Positions 20,401-27,936 of a stretch of 64,000 nucleotides of DNA are shown piece after piece. This DNA comes from Zobellia russellii (GTDB taxonomy: Bacteria > Bacteroidota > Bacteroidia > Flavobacteriales > Flavobacteriaceae): contig NZ_JACSOI010000001.1 in assembly GCF_018728565.1 (NCBI RefSeq), forward strand, positions 1,178,001 to 1,242,000, written 5' to 3'. Made by a program: the position numbers and the translations under genes. Each line of letters opens with the position of its first letter. Within the stretch, counting starts at the first letter, position 1. The notes under the pieces are model-generated. The model was not told where the DNA came from. It worked only from the letters and a program-made list of their open reading frames with translations, and did not search any database.

Positions 20401-20913
20401 GGTGGTACCATTGGTAGTTCCTTTTTCAACAATGCTAGCGCCTGGTAATGGATTTCCATTTTCATCGGTAATGGTACCATTGATCAATTTTTGTAAATCT
20501 TTTAGATCGGGAATTTGATGCTTAGTCCTATTATTTACATCAATTTTTAATTTGGATTCTGTAAGGAATATGCGGGTTTGGATGACTTTGTAATCGGTTT
20601 TTGTTTTTGAGAATATTAAGTCAAGTAAAGTATCAATTGGTATGTTCTTGACATTAATAGATACGGATCGATCTAAGTCAACGGCGTTAATTTTATATAC
20701 GAAACGAAAATCTGTGGAGTTCTCAATGGTGTCAATGAGGTCACTTACGGATATGTTATCATAATTTAATGTGATCTTGGTTTGTAATGAATAATTTTCA
20801 TTAGCGTTAATTTTAAAAAAAGAAACTAAAATGAGTAAAATGCAAAGTCTCATTTTATAAGTGAATTTTTGAAACGGGGAGAGGCTTCTTGTAAGGTTAA
20901 GAAGTTTTTTCAT
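17410..20913 (-). CDS. SusC-like TonB-dependent transducer with STN domain
   Basis: At 1167 aa it is longer than ordinary SusC. After an export signal (about 1-42) comes a secretin/TonB short N-terminal (STN) domain (about 45-120, LQTKITLNYDNISVSDLID). Next are a carboxypeptidase-like domain (about 148-225, GTITDENGNPLPGASI), the plug (LKGPGATALYGSRAGNGAI) and a 22-strand barrel ending in LTLKF. The STN domain contacts a FecR anti-sigma factor, so substrate binding outside can be signalled to the sigma factor encoded two genes upstream. The 159-bp gap to fecR may hold its own promoter. Confidence 0.95.
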   Translation of the reverse strand: MKKLLNLTRSLSPFQKFTYKMRLCILLILVSFFKINANENYSLQTKITLNYDNISVSDLIDTIENSTDFRFVYKINAVDLDRSVSINVKNIPIDTLLDLIFSKTKTDYKVIQTRIFLTESKLKIDVNNRTKHQIPDLKDLQKLINGTITDENGNPLPGASIVEKGTTNGTTSDFDGNYMIDVSDNAATLIVSYIGYTTREIVVEKRTEIYIQLEPDAMELSGVVVTALGIKREEKSLGYSAQTINEKSVKDAKTNNWVNSLSGKVAGLNIQGAGAGPMGSARITLRGESSLNLENNQALVVVDGVPISSKITGTGFSSYLSADSPVDYGSTLSDINPDDIEEMTVLKGPGATALYGSRAGNGAIIITTKSGSKQKNGIGITINSNFNTESVNRYPDYQFEYGEGRTSEYYSYLDSPDGLNTSTNVGAGRAWGPKFSGQSYFQYNPNTPDGRPTERTPWVPYKNYISGFFRTGTTTSNSISLEGGGDNGSARFSLTHLKNKWIIPNTGFERINASLSVNQKISDKLKITGKANYTNKTSDNLPAAGYNNQSLMYFLILGTAPSINPEWFDPYWQPGLEDVEQKNPFNPGPDNPLLGMYEMLNTMNKHGVIANISLDYEFSKKLSLKVRSGLDMAYEFRTQQRPFSMTKFPRGSYREQDVFSYESNTDFLLTYTGNLGNKIGFTVSGGGNAMRQNYNFTGKYADQLAQPGIYQISNSLDQAVLDPIRTEKATNSLYAISQLSFLNDRIFLDLTGRNDWSSTLPLKNNSFFYPSVSTSFLVSDLITLPEVVSFAKLRLSWAQVGNDTRPYQTAKYYDRVLSNSFTNPTTLFNNELKPEITTSYEIGVDLRLLKNRLGLDATYYTNDSRNQILAIPLDPVSGYSNALINAGLINSQGLELKLTAKPINNENLKWNTTLIWSRNRSYVKELSDGIETQVIYARGSNVSIEARVGGLMGDLYGRGFQRSPDGQIIYSSAGLPAELDPVAKKLGNAFPDWKGSIMNEISLGRFKFSMLLDGQTGGSIYSHTNHKSNTLGKTKVTLPGRETGIIGDGVVLQQDGSYTPNTINVPADSYYNNYYKSSNAETNIFSTDFLKIREVRLEYRFTKNLLDKIGLQGATIALFGRDLFNFTKFPGFDPEGGNLNNGTLTPGVELAQFPSTRSIGTNLTLKF

Positions 20914-21072
20914 ACTTTTATAGCGTTATATTGTGGTAATTCTTTTAGAAAAATCACTTTAGTCCAATCGGGAAATGTTGACGCATTTCTCGATTTTTTT
21001 TATTAATACTAGAGTGCTTTTTATTATTGGATTTTTACTTTAGTTGTTCTAGTTCATAAGTGTTATGGTTTT

Positions 21073-22194
21073 TTATTCTGTTATATTTATTTGATTTCCA
21101 CTAATGGTATAATTGATATTATAAGTTATTTTCAAATCTTGAAGCACAGCTTCTATAGGGGTATTTTTACCTAGATTAGCATTGAATTTTTCTTTCGATA
21201 TACTTAAATTATCATTTGAGATTTTGACATTGTAATGTCTCTCCAATTTTCTTAGAATATTTTCAAAAGTCATTTTTCTAAAAACCAGTTCATTTTGCAT
21301 CCATGAAGTATAGAGGTCGGGTAAAACCTTCTCTTTAGAAAATTCTCTTTGTTTTTTATTGAAGCTTGCTTTATGTCCGGGAGTGAGTAAGGTACCTTTC
21401 TCTAGAAAATTTTCCTCATGTTGGTAGAGACTCACGGAGCCTTCAATTAGAACAACTTCGGCAACTTCATCTTCCGGGTATGCATTGATATTAAATTGAG
21501 TACCAAGTACCCTAATGTTCAACTCTTCGGTATTTACTATAAATGGGCGCAGAGAATCTTTCTTTACATTCAAATAAGCCTCCCCTGATAGAAATATTTT
21601 TCTTTCACCTCCCCTTAAAAATTTGATAGGGTATTTTAGTGATGAACCGGCATTGAGATGTACGATGGTACTGTCGGATAATAAGATGTCAAAGGTTTTT
21701 CCATTAGGAACATTTAGTGTATTATATGCAAGTTCACTTGTTGAGTTTGAAGGATAATAGACAAGTTGTCTTTTCTTTTGCTTTCCAAAGAGTTTACCTT
21801 GTTCATCGAACAGTTTAGTTGTAGAATGCTCATCTAAGACCTTTAAAGAGCCACCTTCGAGCTCTAAAGTAATCATGTTATTTGGTAAGCTATTATTTTT
21901 TTGGAATAGGTAGACAATGGCAATTAGGCCTATAAACGTTGCTGCAATGGCCCCAAGATATCTCCAAGATATTTTCTTACTGTTGATAGTTCTGGTCTCG
22001 CTAAGCTTTAAAGCGGTAGTGATATTTTTCAGTAATCGAATTCTTGTTTGTTCCGTCTCCAATAAATTCCAAGAATCCATTTTATTTTTCCCTTGGGCTT
22101 TATCACAGAATTCAAGTAGAAGTTCCTTTTCTTTTTTGGAACAAGTACCATTTTCATGTTTGTCTAATAAACTAAAGAATTCTTTCTTGGTCAC
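21073..22194 (-). CDS. FecR-family anti-sigma factor
   Basis: The 373-aa protein has a cytoplasmic N-terminal domain (about 1-75), one membrane segment (about 80-98, YLGAIAATFIGLIAIVYLF), a periplasmic FecR domain (NVPNGKTFDILLSDSTIVHLNAGS) and a C-terminal DUF4974-like domain (RKMTFENILRKLERHYNV). It should hold the neighbouring ECF sigma factor inactive until the STN domain of the SusC transducer signals. The apparent start codon is GTG, with no nearby in-frame ATG upstream. It lies 117 nt after the sigma gene. Confidence 0.93.
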   Translation of the reverse strand: MTKKEFFSLLDKHENGTCSKKEKELLLEFCDKAQGKNKMDSWNLLETEQTRIRLLKNITTALKLSETRTINSKKISWRYLGAIAATFIGLIAIVYLFQKNNSLPNNMITLELEGGSLKVLDEHSTTKLFDEQGKLFGKQKKRQLVYYPSNSTSELAYNTLNVPNGKTFDILLSDSTIVHLNAGSSLKYPIKFLRGGERKIFLSGEAYLNVKKDSLRPFIVNTEELNIRVLGTQFNINAYPEDEVAEVVLIEGSVSLYQHEENFLEKGTLLTPGHKASFNKKQREFSKEKVLPDLYTSWMQNELVFRKMTFENILRKLERHYNVKISNDNLSISKEKFNANLGKNTPIEAVLQDLKITYNINYTISGNQINITE

Positions 22195-22311
22195 AATTAT
22201 CCTGTTATGATATCAGGACACAAAAAGGTGGGGGGCACTCACGTCTCAAATTCGAAAAAGGCTTGAATTAACCTATTGGTAACATTAAATATAGAGGCAG
22301 TTAACTTTTGA

Positions 22312-22890
22312 CTAGATATTCCAGAAAATGAGTAAGAACTGCAATGATTTTCCAAGTGTACTTCTGAGCTCTTTAGAGGCTAGATATAATTGATTCTCCA
22401 CACTACGATGTGAAATATTAAAAAAATCTGCAATTTCAGTGATTGAATAATTTTGTAGTCTGCTCATTAGGAAAATTTCTCTTCGCTTTGCCGGGAGATT
22501 TGAAGCGGCATCTTTGATAAGAAGAGTTAAATCCTCTAGATTTAGATTTTGTTCAGCTTCGGGGCTTAAACTCAGAGTACTTATAATTTGTTCGTTTAGA
22601 GTCGAAAATTTATTATCTCTTAATTTTAGTAGTGCATTGTTTCTAACAGCATTAAAAAGATAATTCTTTAATCGTTCTATTTGGGTAGATTCCCTATTTG
22701 TCCAAATCTTAATAAAGATTTCTTGGATAGTGTCTTCGGTAAGTGCTTTGTCTTCTAAAATATTTAAGGCATAGGCATAGAGCTGTTTCCAGTACCTATT
22801 ATAAATTTGACGAAAAGCTAGTTCATTCCCTTCTCTTATGAGTATAAGAAGTCGTGTGTCAGATATTTCATCAAAATTGTTGGGTGTCAT
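22312..22890 (-). CDS. ECF RNA polymerase sigma factor
   Basis: The 192-aa protein has sigma region 2 (about 25-90, FRQIYNRYWKQLYAYALNIL then DTIQEIFIKIW) and region 4 (about 130-180, LPAKRREIFLMSRLQNYS followed by a helix-turn-helix) and no other domains, as in Bacteroidota ECF factors paired with FecR. It likely drives transcription of the susC-susD-NPP genes. The phosphodiesterase gene ends 137 nt upstream on the same strand. Confidence 0.94.
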   Translation of the reverse strand: MTPNNFDEISDTRLLILIREGNELAFRQIYNRYWKQLYAYALNILEDKALTEDTIQEIFIKIWTNRESTQIERLKNYLFNAVRNNALLKLRDNKFSTLNEQIISTLSLSPEAEQNLNLEDLTLLIKDAASNLPAKRREIFLMSRLQNYSITEIADFFNISHRSVENQLYLASKELRSTLGKSLQFLLIFWNI

Positions 22891-23027
22891 TTAATATTTT
22901 CAAGGACGAAAGATAATTACGCGCATATCAACTTAAAGGAGGAAAAAAGTTAAGTAATCATTAAGTATAGGGGAAGGCATTGAGTCTAGGTATCAATAAA
23001 TAGATTTTTTATAATAAGACTCGGGAC

Positions 23028-23870
23028 TTAACGAGATAGTTCAATTCCTATGGCTTGTGCAGCAGCAAGCATTTCAGATAAATTATCCGTTAAAATGAAA
23101 TCAACTCCTTTGTTGAGTAATTCTATACCCTCTTCGGGAGTATTACTGTAGAAATAGTTAATTTTTATATGATTGACTTTTAGTATTTCAATGTCTTTGA
23201 GGATACTCGTGTTGTCTCTTTTTTTTAAGAGTTGTATGGCTGCAAACTCCCCTTTAGTTGTAGTTTGGATATAGTCATTCCGGGAACTGGTTCTTTCCAT
23301 ATTACAAATCATAATATTGGTGTTTACTTGTCTAACACCCTTGGCACTTTCATTATTACATGCTATTATGGCCTGATGCGATCTATTCTTGGCAAGAATT
23401 GTTTTGGCAACAGCAATGCCTAATTTTTTATCTCCTTTTAAATGTACGTTCAACCAAATATTTTTTGGAAAAATATCAAGTACTTCTTCTAGTAAGGGTA
23501 CCCTTTCTCCTTTAAATTTTTTTGATTTCCATGCTCCTGCATCAAGCTGTTTAATTTCATTCCATGTTAGGTCTTCTACAGAGCCTGATCCATCTGTAGT
23601 TCGGTCGACCGTGGCGTCGTGCATGATAATTAGTTTATTGTCAATTGTCATTCTTACATCAAATTCAATCATCTGTGCACCCAAGCGGACAGCTTCTTTA
23701 AATGCTGATATAGTGTTTTCGGGATGTAGTTCACTAGCGCCTCTGTGCGCACATATACCTCTTTTTGGCATTTTAGGGCCGTGCTTTTGCACAGGTGTAG
23801 TTAATGCAAAAATGTTCGAGGAGTGCGTAAATAGAAGACCAATAAGAATGATTTTTAAGAAATGGCTCAT
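23028..23870 (-). CDS. Glycerophosphodiester phosphodiesterase, exported
   Basis: The 280-aa protein has a signal peptide and then the GDPD TIM-barrel signature: AHRGASELHPENT (catalytic HR and PENT), MIEFDVRMT (Glu-x-Asp metal ligands) and IIMHDATVDRTTDGSG (second catalytic His). LDAGAWKSKKFKGERVPLLEE is a conserved family block. It splits glycerophosphodiesters to glycerol-3-phosphate and an alcohol. Being just upstream of the sigma/FecR/SusC/SusD/NPP genes on the same strand, it supports a phosphodiester-scavenging role for the cluster. Whether it shares their transcript is not shown. Confidence 0.92.
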   Translation of the reverse strand: MSHFLKIILIGLLFTHSSNIFALTTPVQKHGPKMPKRGICAHRGASELHPENTISAFKEAVRLGAQMIEFDVRMTIDNKLIIMHDATVDRTTDGSGSVEDLTWNEIKQLDAGAWKSKKFKGERVPLLEEVLDIFPKNIWLNVHLKGDKKLGIAVAKTILAKNRSHQAIIACNNESAKGVRQVNTNIMICNMERTSSRNDYIQTTTKGEFAAIQLLKKRDNTSILKDIEILKVNHIKINYFYSNTPEEGIELLNKGVDFILTDNLSEMLAAAQAIGIELSR

Positions 23871-24379
23871 GATTATGTGCTAATTTTTTTAGGGGGTTAT
23901 TTGAAGCTCTTTAATGGAGAATTTGGCTGATGGTATTATAACTATGTGTTCGAGTAACATAGGAGGCATCTAATGTACTTCTTCTATGTTTTTAAGAAAG
24001 AGCAGTATTGTTATCTATTTGTAAAATCTAAGTAAAGAATTTGAAGGAATTAATAGCGCAAAAGAATACTTTAAAGAGATATCCTTTGTGAATATTGAGT
24101 ATTTAAGAGAATGTTTGAGAGGTTATTGCGGATGCTGTCAGAAATAAAGACAAAGGCGGGTAGTTCAAGTACAACCTCAGGTTGTGCCGGGGTTGTTGCT
24201 ATAGGTGAGGTTTAATTATTTTTTTTAGTAAAGTGTTATGTTGGTTATCAATGTGCGGCACTCTACTTTTTATACTGGTGATTGATTCATCGGAGAGAAC
24301 ATGGTTAGCGAATATGGACTTGATTAGGGTTGCTCAGATCATTCACCCTCAAGTACAACTTCATTTTTTACTATCCAAC
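23871..24379. other. 509-bp intergenic region
   Basis: No convincing coding frame, RNA gene or repeat was found here. It separates two - strand genes and contains the upstream region of the GDPD gene. Confidence 0.4.
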
Positions 24380-25330
24380 CTAAGCAAGAGCCTTTCGCAG
24401 ATTGGCTAATAGTATCGGCACTCTCTTATATGCATCGTACTCATCTTCCCGACCCGGTATAGGAAGGGTTTCAATAGGGAGGTAGCCACGGTAATTGGAT
24501 GCTCTTATAATATTGACCAGTTTCAATAAATCAATTTCCCCGCCTTTTCTGTCCTGAAGCAAATCTTTTACTTGCCAGTTGACCGCATATGGTATAACAC
24601 GCTCAATGTCCGCATAAGGGTTTGAAGTCATGAAAAAACCAGTGTCAACAATAGACCCTAACCAATTGGATTGGGCCATAGAAAGTATCTTCAATATCTC
24701 GTCGGCATTTGTTAGCATGCCACCATGATTTTGGACACCTACTAGGACACCATATTGTTTACCATGTTCGGCACATTCGGCCAAGGCATCAGAAACCCAA
24801 ACTGCGGCTTCATCCCAGGTGTGTTCTTCGGGACGGTGTCCTGCAAAAACACGAATTACCGGAGCACCCATTCTTGCGGCAACCTCAATCCATTGTTTCG
24901 TTAATTCCACGTCGGCCATTCTCCTTTTCTTATTGGCTGTGGCAAAGTCTGTTCTTATGCCGGTGCCACTTATATCTAGCCCAAGCTGAAATGCACGCCG
25001 CTTGAAATCGTTTATAAAAGAGGTCTTTGGAACTTCTGGATATCCCGGGAAAAAATACCCTGTTGGGTCAACAGCATCAAAATCCAGCCGAGCACATTCT
25101 TTTAACAATTCAAAGAGACTCATTCCTCCAGCATTTCCTTTCATATAATTAAAAAGAGGGATGTTGTAGGACCATGCATTCAGACTAAGTTTGATCTTAG
25201 AAATTGAGCTGGTCAACGGTAAATTGTCTTGCGACAGATAGGTACGTTCCAATGGAGTATTCCCTAGGATCAAACCAATAGGCAGAATGGAAGCTTTTTT
25301 AATGAATTTTCTTCTAGTATTTGATTTCAT
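24380..25330 (-). CDS. Sugar phosphate isomerase/epimerase-like TIM barrel, exported
   Basis: The 316-aa protein begins with a twin-arginine-like leader (RRKFIKKASILPIG) and continues as an AP-endonuclease-2/xylose-isomerase-like barrel. Family features include DFDAVDPTGYFFPGYPEVP, HGKQYGVLVGVQNHGGMLTNADEI, SIVDTGFFMTSNPY and a C-terminal LPIETLPIPGRED; the acidic and His residues in these blocks are potential metal ligands. Homologues isomerise or epimerise sugars and inositols, and many exported ones are uncharacterised. It sits alone between the GDPD gene and the accessory locus, so its pathway is not clear. Confidence 0.82.
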   Translation of the reverse strand: MKSNTRRKFIKKASILPIGLILGNTPLERTYLSQDNLPLTSSISKIKLSLNAWSYNIPLFNYMKGNAGGMSLFELLKECARLDFDAVDPTGYFFPGYPEVPKTSFINDFKRRAFQLGLDISGTGIRTDFATANKKRRMADVELTKQWIEVAARMGAPVIRVFAGHRPEEHTWDEAAVWVSDALAECAEHGKQYGVLVGVQNHGGMLTNADEILKILSMAQSNWLGSIVDTGFFMTSNPYADIERVIPYAVNWQVKDLLQDRKGGEIDLLKLVNIIRASNYRGYLPIETLPIPGREDEYDAYKRVPILLANLRKALA

Positions 25331-25440
25331 GGTAGAGTTTAGTTTGGCTATTCGTTAATAAAGAAAACTGCACTACGGATTAATGATGAATGTGGAGTGA
25401 TCCATATCCTTTACATTCATATGTTTTCATTAAGGTATTA

Positions 25441-25563
25441 AAAATACGCTTCTAGAGAATATGTTCGAACCGTATTATTCAAATTGATATGACTTTAGTA
25501 TTGATCCTTTCTTCTTTGTAAATAAACCAAATGCCCTGTCTGCACATCGTAGAAGGGTAATCT
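25441..25563. repeat. Repeat A, copy 1 (direct repeat with 60081-60204)
   Basis: This segment aligns along its length with 60081-60204 in the same orientation. A 25-bp identical block starts at TCAAATTGATATG, and a second nearly identical block of about 50 bp covers the end of a coding frame (GTCTGCACATCGTAGAAGGG). In the other copy the block is the 3' end of an intact zinc-finger gene; here only the end remains. It flanks the left cassette array. Confidence 0.85.
25495..25563 (-). pseudogene. 3' remnant of zinc-finger gene like 60137-60577
   Basis: Reading the - strand gives RLPFYDVQTGHLVYLQRR followed by KDQY and a stop. This matches the last 22 residues of the 146-aa protein at 60137-60577 at 18 positions. 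An in-frame TAG lies a few codons upstream and no zinc-binding region follows, so only the tail survives. It marks a deletion or replacement that removed most of the gene at this locus. Confidence 0.8.
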
Positions 25564-25652
25564 CCCAGCCGGATATATTAGGAGCTAGTATCAATATTTA
25601 CTAAGCGCTTCTACCAAGCATCCAAAATTAGAATTCCGTTTCTGTTCGGACA

Positions 25653-25677
25653 TAAAAAAAGCCCCGTAAAGAGGCTT
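25653..25677 (-). terminator. Rho-independent terminator for the left cassette genes
   Basis: On the - strand AAGCCTC pairs with GGGGCTT (one G-T pair) across a 5-nt loop and is followed by seven Ts. It lies about 65 bp after the stop of the lipoprotein gene at 25740 and would end transcription running through the cassette array. Confidence 0.75.
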
Positions 25678-25717
25678 ATATGAATCTGTTTTTTTGTCTT
25701 GTCAGTGGTTTGTGCAA

Positions 25718-25743
25718 CGGTTACTTTTGTTGTAAACAGTTAT
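25718..25743 (-). repeat. attC-like site, internally deleted (cassette 2 end)
   Basis: On the - strand the lipoprotein gene ends in AACTGTTTACAACAAAA, then ACCGTTG. Positions 25729-25743 are the exact 15-bp inverse of 26719-26733, where the same unit begins. Start core and end core that complement each other define an integron-type cassette. The AACAAAA and ACCGTTG ends seen in the two full sites are kept, but the roughly 150-bp palindromic body is gone. Confidence 0.6.
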
Positions 25744-26720
25744 TTTTCAAATAATTTCATTAATTCAGACTTACTGATTTTTTTTAATTTCAATTTGATA
25801 GGTTGCTTCTTTTCTGTCGATAATTTCTCTGCGAAAAGTTGTTCGCCTTTAATACCCACTACAACAATAGAAGTCTTTGGAACAATTGGAATTCTTTTTA
25901 AAGTTATATGGTCCTTATTGTTAGGTACAAAGCTTGCAAAAGAATTATAATCTTCATAAACAAAATAAATTATAATACCATCTATCTCTTTTGGATTGTT
26001 AATTTCAAAATCCATTTTAGACGGGTTTTCCACATATCTGTCTATGTTTAACCAGCCTAAGTTGTTTATAGAAACGGAATTGCCCACCGATTCTTTAATT
26101 CTATCGTACGCTCCGTATTTTGCTTGATATATACTATCTTGTTTACGCCACAGTTGCTGATAATGTGGTAAAGAATCCATTGTGACTTCACGAGGCATAT
26201 CTATACCGTATTCTTGATTATAATACATAACAGTGAAGAAACTTTTAGTTTCAGACCATGAGATTTGTCCAATAGAGTCAATTTTGCCAGTAAATATTTT
26301 GTCTTGTCCAGAAAACTCCAGAGGAAATCGTATGCTAATGTTATTGTTGTCTTTTAGGTTAATTTTTTGTCCATTCTTTTTGAATTCCAAAAATACAACA
26401 CCTAAAGATTCAAGCAACTCACTGTCGCCTGTCAAAGTTCGGATATTACTTTTTATTAAATCTGAAAGCTCGTAGTACTCTCTTAATTCCAAAGTGATTT
26501 TGTCGGTCGAATCAACATTAAAGTAATCCCGATTGTAATAAATTATAGTCCCTTTTTTTCCAACTACCTCCTTCCATCCAATAGTGTCTAGGTCGAAGAA
26601 TTGACTTTTGAGTCCATCATTATTTTGGAATGGGTTAAATTTTTTATTTACAGTATCTTTTTCCTCAACACAATTAGTTAAAAGAAGTAGTCCAAATACT
26701 AAAATTCCCAGTTTCTTCAT
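25740..26720 (-). CDS. Uncharacterised lipoprotein, cassette cargo
   Basis: The 326-aa protein has a short lipoprotein signal (LLLLTNC, Cys17) and is otherwise a soluble, mixed alpha/beta sequence with repeated GW.. and YYN.. segments (KGTIIYYNRDYF, FFTVMYYNQEYG). I do not recognise a family. The ATG lies only a few bases inside the cassette boundary (26732/26733) and the stop falls within the closing core site, so the gene fills its cassette exactly, as integron cargo does. Expression probably depends on a promoter upstream of the array, for example in repeat B. Confidence 0.75.
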   Translation of the reverse strand: MKKLGILVFGLLLLTNCVEEKDTVNKKFNPFQNNDGLKSQFFDLDTIGWKEVVGKKGTIIYYNRDYFNVDSTDKITLELREYYELSDLIKSNIRTLTGDSELLESLGVVFLEFKKNGQKINLKDNNNISIRFPLEFSGQDKIFTGKIDSIGQISWSETKSFFTVMYYNQEYGIDMPREVTMDSLPHYQQLWRKQDSIYQAKYGAYDRIKESVGNSVSINNLGWLNIDRYVENPSKMDFEINNPKEIDGIIIYFVYEDYNSFASFVPNNKDHITLKRIPIVPKTSIVVVGIKGEQLFAEKLSTEKKQPIKLKLKKISKSELMKLFEK

Positions 26721-26726
26721 AACTGT

Positions 26727-26926
26727 TTACAACGGTCTCGGCTAAGCGTAGTGCGGAGGCAAGGAAACTTTTCGTTTCCGTCTGCGCACGAAGCTAAAGC
26801 TTATTGTTTAGTTTTATTTTTTCTTGTCCAATGCTAAATCCATAAGATTTAGCGACTTCATAAATATACATAGACCTTTCGGTTTTGCCCTAAAGTCCGC
26901 ATTACGTTTAGGTTTTGTTAGGCACA
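26727..26926 (-). repeat. attC-like imperfect palindrome (cassette 1 end)
   Basis: On the - strand this roughly 200-bp element opens with TGTGCCTAAC (core GCCTAAC, of RYYYAAC form) and closes at ACCG/TTGTAAAC. Its ends are inversely related: CTAAACGTAATGCGGA near the start matches the complement of the CTAAGCGTAGTGCGGA end at 14 of 16 positions. An inner stem includes GCTAAATC/GATTTAGC. TGTGCCTAAC is the exact inverse of GTTAGGCACA at the start of this cassette (27740-27749). The HEPN-like gene's stop codon TAA lies inside the core, a typical integron feature. A homologous element is at 61942-62136. Confidence 0.72.
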
Positions 26927-27724
26927 GGCTTTTTTCTCCAGTATGCTTCGGTTTTCCTTTATTTGCGTAATTGACATTTGCAAAACTTGCCAACATAACA
27001 TTGCTGTGTCCATAGTCGGATTAAGTCCAGAGTTAATTTGTTCGAATGGGTGAATAAAGTTTCTAAAATCCCTTAGAACATGACTAAATTTCTTCAAATC
27101 TTCCTTTATCAATCCGATTTCAAACGAGCTATTAATCAAGTTGTTTAAAGTCCATTGGGATAGCTTTTTGACCTTTCCATTGTCGTCTTTTGGAGAGGAT
27201 TTTGTTTCATTGAATAGTTTTGGATATTTTTTTGCCAGTCCAAGAAGAATACCTTCTAAAGTGCTGCCTGATAAGAAGATAATTGATAACGGCGTTTCTG
27301 CTCTAATTCCTTTAGTGATTTCGTTAATCCGACTACTTAAAGTCTTGACGATAATTTCGTCGAAACCTAGGTCATCCAGTTCGATTTCAGTCGAATTTTG
27401 ATGATTTAGTTCTTTACTATTCTGAATTGATTTAATTTTTAGTTGTGAAATAGTCTTAACCAACCAGTTTTTAAAATTCAGAGTAATGTCTGGAGCCTCA
27501 CTTGGTAAGTTGTCCTGTATTTTAAACTCAGAGTCCAGTAATTTTTCGAGATATAAAATTTGATTTTCAATAGAATAGTCTTTAAGCTCATGAACGATTT
27601 TTGTCTTTTCATAGTATAGACGCCCGCCTTCCCATCTCACTTGCTTCCATTCAGATAGGTCTGCAATTTTTGCTTTTACTTGCAAATCTATAATTTCCGC
27701 TATATTATTCTCGTTCATTCGCAT
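26918..27724 (-). CDS. HEPN-like / DUF4145-like protein, cassette cargo
   Basis: The 268-aa protein has no signal peptide or membrane segment. The C-terminal half (about 125-255) is all-helical and contains RDFRNFIHPFEQ (R218, R221, H225), resembling the R-x(4-6)-H element of HEPN RNases and DUF4145-type proteins often found in defence loci. The N-terminal half is charged and unassigned. The gene occupies one cassette (26733-27748): its ATG is about 25 bp from the start core and its stop is within the attC core. Activity is inferred from one motif only. Confidence 0.65.
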   Translation of the reverse strand: MRMNENNIAEIIDLQVKAKIADLSEWKQVRWEGGRLYYEKTKIVHELKDYSIENQILYLEKLLDSEFKIQDNLPSEAPDITLNFKNWLVKTISQLKIKSIQNSKELNHQNSTEIELDDLGFDEIIVKTLSSRINEITKGIRAETPLSIIFLSGSTLEGILLGLAKKYPKLFNETKSSPKDDNGKVKKLSQWTLNNLINSSFEIGLIKEDLKKFSHVLRDFRNFIHPFEQINSGLNPTMDTAMLCWQVLQMSITQIKENRSILEKKACA

Positions 27725-27746
27725 TTCCTTTTTTCAGCTTGTGCCT

Positions 27747-27877
27747 AACAATTGTATAAAGCAACTAGTTGCTATACATCTCTTTTAACGGTAATTTACT
27801 CAAATCTTGGATACTGCCAATCTATGTAGGAAAATAAGAAATTATTATATGTATAATATAGTTTTACAAATGTTTAA
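27747..27877. repeat. Repeat B, copy 1: conserved leader of left cassette array
   Basis: This 131-bp segment matches 63478-63608 without gaps, with 9 mismatches by eye (about 93% identity). It contains the palindrome AGCAACTAGTTGCT and a TATA-rich block near 27841-27860. On the - strand its end, CAATTG, meets the cassette core GTTAGGC. In both arrays it directly precedes the first cassette, the position of attI and the cassette promoter in integrons. No integrase gene adjoins it. Confidence 0.85.
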
Positions 27878-27936
27878 TAGGTCATGTATTTTTGTTTGCG
27901 GAGCGTAATAAAAAAGAAATACAAGATATAAAAAAA

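Noticed and set aside
20941-21072. Terminator between fecR and susC
   Set aside because: The GAAATG/CATTTC hairpin near 20970-20990 has its T-run on the + strand, the wrong side for the - strand genes, so it is not called.
26814-26996. 60-codon open frame over the left attC-like site
   Set aside because: It spans the palindrome and overlaps the 3' end of the HEPN-like gene in another frame; the repeat structure explains the sequence.
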